Shown here: positions 7,454 to 10,748 of the stretch, piece by piece
Numbering within the stretch: the first letter of the stretch is position 1
Layout of the letters: every line of letters starts with the position of its first letter
Origin: an uncultured Bacilli bacterium
GTDB taxonomy: Bacteria > Bacillota_I > Bacilli_A > RF39 > UBA660
Assembly: GCA_947632685.1 (NCBI GenBank)
Contig: CANRQD010000042.1
Span: forward strand, 1 to 10,748
Direction of reading: 5' to 3'
DNA length: 10,748 nucleotides
Program-made: the position numbers and the translations under genes
Notes under the pieces: generated by a model
Database searches by the model: none
Told to the model about the DNA's origin: nothing
What the model saw: the letters and a program-made list of their open reading frames with translations, nothing else

Positions 7454-7465
7454 AATACTTAAATA

Positions 7466-7499
7466 TACTCAATTATAGAACTAATTCTATAATTGAGTA
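7466..7499. repeat. Perfect 15-bp inverted repeat (hairpin) in the popT 5' leader
   Basis: TACTCAATTATAGAA and its exact complement are separated by a 4-nt loop (CTAA on +, TTAG on -). It lies in the 106-bp gap between the pyrophosphatase stop and the popT ATG. Neither strand has a T-tract after the stem, so it does not look like a standard intrinsic terminator. On the minus strand a Shine-Dalgarno-like AAAGGA (7506-7501) sits right against its 5' side, and 12 nt separate its 3' side from the popT ATG. It could be a structured ribosome-binding region, an attenuator or mRNA-stabilising stem, or a DNA operator. Confidence 0.75.
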
Positions 7500-7559
7500 A
7501 TCCTTTCTATTTAATATTTTTTAAAATTTCATTTACATTATTCTTTATAATCTAATTTA

Positions 7560-9173
7560 TTAGCTTTCAAATACATCCATTACAAGTGGAATAACATTTT
7601 TCTTACGTGATACACAATTTTCTATAAAACTACCTTCTAGCATTTCTTTACCATACATTAATTCAACTTTATCTTTAGCTTTAGTATTAAATAAGATATA
7701 AGAACCATTCTTAATAATATCAGTAACATATAATGCTAAAAATTCATAGTTATTAGCTTCACTTATCTTATCAAGTGTTTTAATATAACCATCCATATCT
7801 TTTTTAATATCATCAAAATTCATAGTAAAGAATTGTCCTACACCAAAAGTTGATTCACCTACAGTATAAAGTTTAAAATCATTATATAATACATCTTCAT
7901 AACTCATTCCATCTAATGATGTTCCAGCCTTTAATAAATCCATTCCATATTTTTCATAATCAACAGAAGCTATCTTAGCTAAATCTTCTACAGCTTCTCT
8001 ATCTTTTTCAGTTGCAGTAGGACTTTTTAATATTAATGTATCTGATAAAATTCCAGATAATATAGCTCCTGCTATATCTTTAGGTATTTCTACATTTTTT
8101 TCTTTATATAAATTATAAATAATAGTACAAGTAGAACCTACAGACATATTTCTAAAATTAACTGGTTGATTAGTAGTAATACTACCTATATTATGGTGAT
8201 CAATTATTTCAAGAATAGTTGCTTCTTCTATTCCCTCAGCAGTTTGTTTTTTCTCATTATGATCAACTAATATAACTTTTTTAGGATTTTTCTCAGATAC
8301 ATCAGTAATTTTAAGTAATCCTAGACATTTATTATTTTTATCTACTATAGGATAATTAGTATGTTTTAATTTATTATTTATTTCAAAAACATCATCTATA
8401 TAATCCGTATCAACAAATTTAGTAGGGTTATAGCTACCAATCATAGTTTTTATATAATTAGATAATGATATAACTCTTGATACATGATATGTATCATAAC
8501 TTGTTCTAATTATATTTACTTTATTTTTTTTAGCTAATTCTAAATGTTCATCTTTAATAGTACCATTACCTGTTATAATCAATAATTTAGTTTTAGAATT
8601 AATTGCATATTCAATAATACTATGTCTATCTCCAAGTATTAAAATATCATTATTTGATAAATTAATATTTTCCATAAATGTTGTACTTTTATATGCAGCT
8701 GCTAAAATATTACCTTTAATTTCATCTTCAAATCTTAAAATTTCTTCTCCTTCTAATACTTCAAGAAGATTATTATAAGATGTATTTAAATTAATTCCAT
8801 TCTCATGTATCATTGTTCTAGATAAATCTTTTATAGTAACTAATCCTACAAAACTATTATCAGCTTTAACGATAGGAAGACCAGTTAATTCATTATCAAG
8901 CATATGTTGATAACCCTTAAAAATAGAATCAGTTTCTTTTAAATAAAAATCTTTATGATAATTAACGTCTTTTATTTGTAATTTTACATCATTAAGATAA
9001 TCAGGTTCTTCTAATTTAAAATATTTAAGTGCATAACTAGTTTCTTTATTAATTGAACTAAGTATTCTAGGCTCAGTATTATCACCACATTTATTTTTTA
9101 AATAAGATAATGATATTGCAGCCATAACAGAATCAGTATCTGGTTTTTTATGTCCAAAAACCATTGTTTTCAT
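7560..9173 (-). CDS. ppaC: Manganese-dependent inorganic pyrophosphatase (family II) with CBS-DRTGG-CBS regulatory insert
   Basis: Cytoplasmic family II (DHH) pyrophosphatase hydrolysing PPi to phosphate, which pulls biosynthetic reactions, including tRNA charging, forward. The 537-aa chain is far longer than the roughly 310 aa of plain PpaC because a regulatory insert splits the DHH domain. In order: DHH start with GHKKPDTDS (H8, D12, D14); CBS 1 at about 65-125; DRTGG domain at about 135-245, with the IIRTSYDTYHVSRVI signature (221-235); CBS 2 at about 248-295; DHH continuation with VDHNE (303-307), IIDHHN (323-328) and SDT (377-379); and a DHHA2 domain at about 410-537 ending in SRKKNVIPL. 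This matches the nucleotide-regulated CBS-PPases with DRTGG of Clostridium, where AMP/ADP inhibit and ATP or diadenosine polyphosphates activate. I chose the ATG at 9173 because GAGGAG precedes it by 6 nt; upstream in-frame sequence is promoter and leader. Confidence 0.95.
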   Translation of the reverse strand: MKTMVFGHKKPDTDSVMAAISLSYLKNKCGDNTEPRILSSINKETSYALKYFKLEEPDYLNDVKLQIKDVNYHKDFYLKETDSIFKGYQHMLDNELTGLPIVKADNSFVGLVTIKDLSRTMIHENGINLNTSYNNLLEVLEGEEILRFEDEIKGNILAAAYKSTTFMENINLSNNDILILGDRHSIIEYAINSKTKLLIITGNGTIKDEHLELAKKNKVNIIRTSYDTYHVSRVISLSNYIKTMIGSYNPTKFVDTDYIDDVFEINNKLKHTNYPIVDKNNKCLGLLKITDVSEKNPKKVILVDHNEKKQTAEGIEEATILEIIDHHNIGSITTNQPVNFRNMSVGSTCTIIYNLYKEKNVEIPKDIAGAILSGILSDTLILKSPTATEKDREAVEDLAKIASVDYEKYGMDLLKAGTSLDGMSYEDVLYNDFKLYTVGESTFGVGQFFTMNFDDIKKDMDGYIKTLDKISEANNYEFLALYVTDIIKNGSYILFNTKAKDKVELMYGKEMLEGSFIENCVSRKKNVIPLVMDVFES

Positions 9174-9199
9174 ATAAATCTCCTCTTTTCTACTAACCA

Positions 9200-9205
9200 A
9201 TTATA
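9200..9205 (-). promoter_or_regulatory. Extended -10 promoter of ppaC
   Basis: TGATATAAT on the minus strand gives -10 TATAAT (9205-9200) with an upstream TG, an extended -10. The -35 position falls in the T-tract of the preceding terminator and matches only weakly. The predicted start is near 9193, giving a leader of about 20 nt that holds the GAGGAG site. Confidence 0.65.
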
Positions 9206-9220
9206 TCATAGAAAAACTAT

Positions 9221-9250
9221 AAAAAAAAGAAATTATAGCTATAATTTCTC
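9221..9250 (-). terminator. Intrinsic terminator after the sigma factor gene
   Basis: On the minus strand, AGAAATTATAG immediately followed by its exact complement CTATAATTTCT (9249-9228) leads into a run of eight T (9228-9221). It starts 14 bp after the sigma gene stop. The plus strand has no matching T-run beyond the stem, so it acts in one direction. It separates the sigma gene from ppaC, whose promoter lies directly downstream. Confidence 0.85.
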
Positions 9251-9263
9251 TAAAACTTATTTA

Positions 9264-10142
9264 TTATTCATAATAATCTTTTAATTTCTGTATAGAATTC
9301 CATTTTCTTAATTTAGATAATACTCTTTTTTCTTTTTTCTCAATAGCTTGTCTAGTAACACCATAATATTTAGCTATTTCTTCAAAAGTTAATTGTTTAT
9401 ATATTCTTAATTTTATAATTTGTCTTTCATTATCATTAAGACGATCCAAAATATTATTTACTTCTTCTTCTAAACTTTTATTTACTACATTATCTTCTGG
9501 ATCATATTTATTACTAATTATATAATCACCCAATTGTGAATTTTCTTCATCTCCAACAGGTGTTTCAAGTGATGTTACATGTAATGGTATATTAAAAAGT
9601 TTATGAATTTCATCTTCTGTATTATTAGTTGCTTTAGCAAGTTCAGAATATGTTGGCATACGATGTAATTTATCAGTTAAATCTTCAAATATCATATGAA
9701 GTTTTTTTGCTTCTTTAAATTGTGCCTTTGGTATGTAAATATTATTTGCTAATTCTATAATAGCTAGTCTAATAGAATTTTCTATTACTGCTGTTGCATA
9801 TGTTGAAAATTTATTACCTCTTTTTATATCAAATTTATCTACTGCATTTAACAAACCAAGATTTCCTTCTTGAAGTAAATCCTCAAATCTTACACCTTGT
9901 CTAATATATTTTTTGGCAATTGACCATACTAATCTTAAATTATGATTAACTAATTCATCTCTAGCAGACTTATCACCTTTACTATATTTACTAAACAATT
10001 CTTTTTCTTCCTCATTTGTTAAAGAAGGATATTTTACTAAATCCTTAAAGAATTGATTATTTGCATCAACATAATTATAATCATCATTATTTTCATTTTC
10101 TTCAACTATCATATTTTCTTCTCTTAAATCTTTTTTATCCAT
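9264..10142 (-). CDS. RNA polymerase sigma-70 family factor, divergent in promoter-melting and -35 contacts
   Basis: A 292-aa sigma-70 family protein that would direct RNA polymerase to promoters. An acidic N-terminus (1-28) replaces region 1.1. Region 1.2 (about 29-53) is followed by region 2 with NLRLVWSIAKKYIRQGVRFEDLLQEG (68-93) and VDKFDIKRGNKFSTYAT (101-117). Region 3 spans about 140-210, and region 4 covers LNDNERQIIKLRIYKQLTFEEIA to the helix-turn-helix GVTRQAIEKKEKRVLSKLRK (261-280). Where primary sigma factors have YATWWIRQAIT, this protein has YATAVIENSIR, so both melting tryptophans and the -10-reading Gln/Thr are changed. Region 4.2 has VTRQAIEKKE in place of VTRERIRQIE. I infer an alternative sigma with different specificity, but cannot name its regulon. 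The start at 10142 follows GGGAGG by 6-7 nt; a longer upstream frame lacks such a site. The gene ends in an intrinsic terminator. Confidence 0.88.
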   Translation of the reverse strand: MDKKDLREENMIVEENENNDDYNYVDANNQFFKDLVKYPSLTNEEEKELFSKYSKGDKSARDELVNHNLRLVWSIAKKYIRQGVRFEDLLQEGNLGLLNAVDKFDIKRGNKFSTYATAVIENSIRLAIIELANNIYIPKAQFKEAKKLHMIFEDLTDKLHRMPTYSELAKATNNTEDEIHKLFNIPLHVTSLETPVGDEENSQLGDYIISNKYDPEDNVVNKSLEEEVNNILDRLNDNERQIIKLRIYKQLTFEEIAKYYGVTRQAIEKKEKRVLSKLRKWNSIQKLKDYYE

Positions 10143-10164
10143 AGAATCCCTCCCAAAAATATAT

Positions 10165-10182
10165 ATTGCAAATTTATGCAAT
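10165..10182. promoter_or_regulatory. Small palindrome at the sigma gene transcription start (possible operator)
   Basis: ATTGCA and TGCAAT, spaced by 6 nt, form a dyad covering about +2 to +19 of the predicted sigma-gene transcript. The position suits a repressor site or a weak 5' UTR hairpin. With only 6-bp arms in AT-rich DNA, it could be chance. Confidence 0.3.
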
Positions 10183-10189
10183 TTATATT

Positions 10190-10218
10190 GTTATACTACT
10201 AAAAATTACATAAGTCAA
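10190..10218 (-). promoter_or_regulatory. Promoter of the sigma factor gene
   Basis: Minus strand -35 TTGACT (10218-10213), a 17-nt spacer and -10 TATAAC (10195-10190), close to the primary-sigma consensus. The predicted start is near 10183, with a leader of about 40 nt to the ATG at 10142. The housekeeping-type sequence suggests that the primary sigma factor transcribes this gene. Confidence 0.75.
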
Positions 10219-10223
10219 ATTTC

Positions 10224-10252
10224 TTTACAAAATTAATTTTATATTATAGAAT
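10224..10252 (+). promoter_or_regulatory. Promoter of the M23 peptidase gene
   Basis: Plus strand -35 TTTACA (10224-10229), a 17-nt spacer and -10 TAGAAT (10247-10252). The start would be near 10259, with a leader of about 25 nt containing AAGGAG (10271-10276). Its -35 lies only 5 bp from the -35 of the oppositely directed sigma promoter. Confidence 0.6.
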
Positions 10253-10284
10253 ATAAACTACAATCTTTTTAAGGAGATTTTATT

Positions 10285-10748
10285 ATGAAAAAAAGGAAAA
10301 AAAATAATAAAATAAAAAAGGTTATATTACCTATATTAATACTTGTAATAACTGTATGTTTATTCATACCAAATAATATAAAATTTTTAAGTAATTTTAA
10401 TAATGACTTAAATCTAAATTTATCAGAAATAGATACTGAATATGAAAATAATGATAGTTATGATGTAAATAAGTATAAATTAATAAGTTATGTAGATACA
10501 TCTTGGAGATGGCCAACTGAAAATAATTATTATCTAACCTCACAATATTCTAATTATCATCCTGCTGTTGATATTGTAACTACAAATGGTACTAATATTT
10601 ATTCAGCTTATAGTGGAATTGTTGTAACAAATAGTTATAAATATGATAATGGCAATTATTTAGTTATAAAACAAGATAATGGCTATTATACTCTATATGC
10701 TCATTTAAGTGAAAAATTAGTAAATGAAGGAGATATTGTTAATAAAGG
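10285..10748 (+). CDS. Membrane-anchored M23 (LytM-like) metallopeptidase, 3' end outside window
   Basis: The first 154 residues of a predicted extracytoplasmic M23-family zinc endopeptidase, which would cut peptidoglycan cross-bridges or act as a wall-remodelling regulator. A very basic N-terminus (KKRKKNNKIKK) precedes one hydrophobic segment (about 13-29) acting as signal anchor. A short Asn/Asp-rich linker (31-70) follows, then the M23 fold from WRWPTENNYYLTSQYS (74-89). Zinc ligands H92 and D96 are seen in HPAVDI, and the later YTLYAHLS (135-142) gives H140. The final HxH motif and the C-terminus lie beyond the window, so catalytic competence cannot be confirmed. The ATG at 10285 has AAGGAG 8 nt upstream and its own promoter. 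It diverges from the sigma factor gene, and its function fits the lipid-carrier genes on the other strand. Confidence 0.9.
   Translation, partial: MKKRKKNNKIKKVILPILILVITVCLFIPNNIKFLSNFNNDLNLNLSEIDTEYENNDSYDVNKYKLISYVDTSWRWPTENNYYLTSQYSNYHPAVDIVTTNGTNIYSAYSGIVVTNSYKYDNGNYLVIKQDNGYYTLYAHLSEKLVNEGDIVNK

Noticed and set aside
7466..7499. The popT-leader hairpin as an intrinsic terminator of ppaC
   Set aside because: The minus strand after the stem reads TATTTAAGTATT, with no T-run, and popT begins 12 nt later. On the plus strand there is no gene to terminate.
9174..9200. N-terminal extension of ppaC (VSRKEEIY before MKTMVFGH)
   Set aside because: It covers the promoter -10 and the GAGGAG ribosome binding site. 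Family members begin at or just before the MVFGHKxPDTDS segment.
10143..10181. N-terminal extension of the sigma factor (13 residues before MDKKDLRE)
   Set aside because: The extension codons coincide with the leader and the GGGAGG site, which has correct spacing only to the ATG at 10142.

Overview
The window is very AT-rich (roughly 25-30% G+C by eye), with strong AGGAGG-type ribosome binding sites, a tRNA-sensing T-box leader and class II PheRS subunits of Firmicutes type. Tryptophan is encoded by TGG, and every visible stop codon is TAA or TAG. Together with cell-wall lipid-carrier genes, this points to a walled, low-GC Firmicute, probably a Bacilli or Erysipelotrichia-like (RF39-like) gut lineage. 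The lineage is inference; no rRNA or other taxonomic marker lies in the window. I see no tRNA or rRNA genes, CRISPR array, insertion sequence or phage gene.

Nearly everything is on the minus strand. Read in transcription order from the right: a sigma-70 family factor (10142-9264) ends at an intrinsic terminator. A CBS/DRTGG-domain family II pyrophosphatase (9173-7560) follows, with its own extended -10 promoter. Next come popT (DUF368 polyprenyl-phosphate translocase, 7453-6590), uppP (undecaprenyl-diphosphatase, 6568-5738), a PF06541 membrane protein (5720-4980), a phosphomannomutase/phosphoglucomutase (4948-3575) and a 29-residue one-helix membrane peptide (3483-3394). A new promoter inside the 3' end of that small gene drives a T-box leader with a UUC (Phe) specifier. 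The leader precedes a HAD hydrolase (3148-2522), pheS (2510-1443) and pheT (1456 to the window edge, incomplete). On the plus strand a membrane-anchored M23 peptidase (10285 to the window edge, incomplete) diverges from the sigma gene.

The genes fall into three themes. (1) Cell-envelope lipid carrier: UppP makes C55-P from C55-PP outside the membrane, and PopT returns C55-P to the cytoplasm. The hexose-phosphate mutase supplies sugar phosphates and the M23 protein probably acts on peptidoglycan. (2) Phenylalanyl-tRNA supply: a tRNA-Phe-sensing leader controls pheST, with a HAD hydrolase as the first gene of the unit. (3) Regulation: the sigma-family protein lacks the aromatic DNA-melting residues of primary sigma factors, and its promoter lies back to back with that of the M23 gene.

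Most of the window is conventional. The parts most worth a second look are the T-box expression platform, in which the antiterminator is nested inside the terminator stem; the Phe-controlled HAD gene; the uppP-popT pair; the hairpin between a Shine-Dalgarno-like sequence and the popT start; the divergent sigma factor; and the overlapping divergent promoters.
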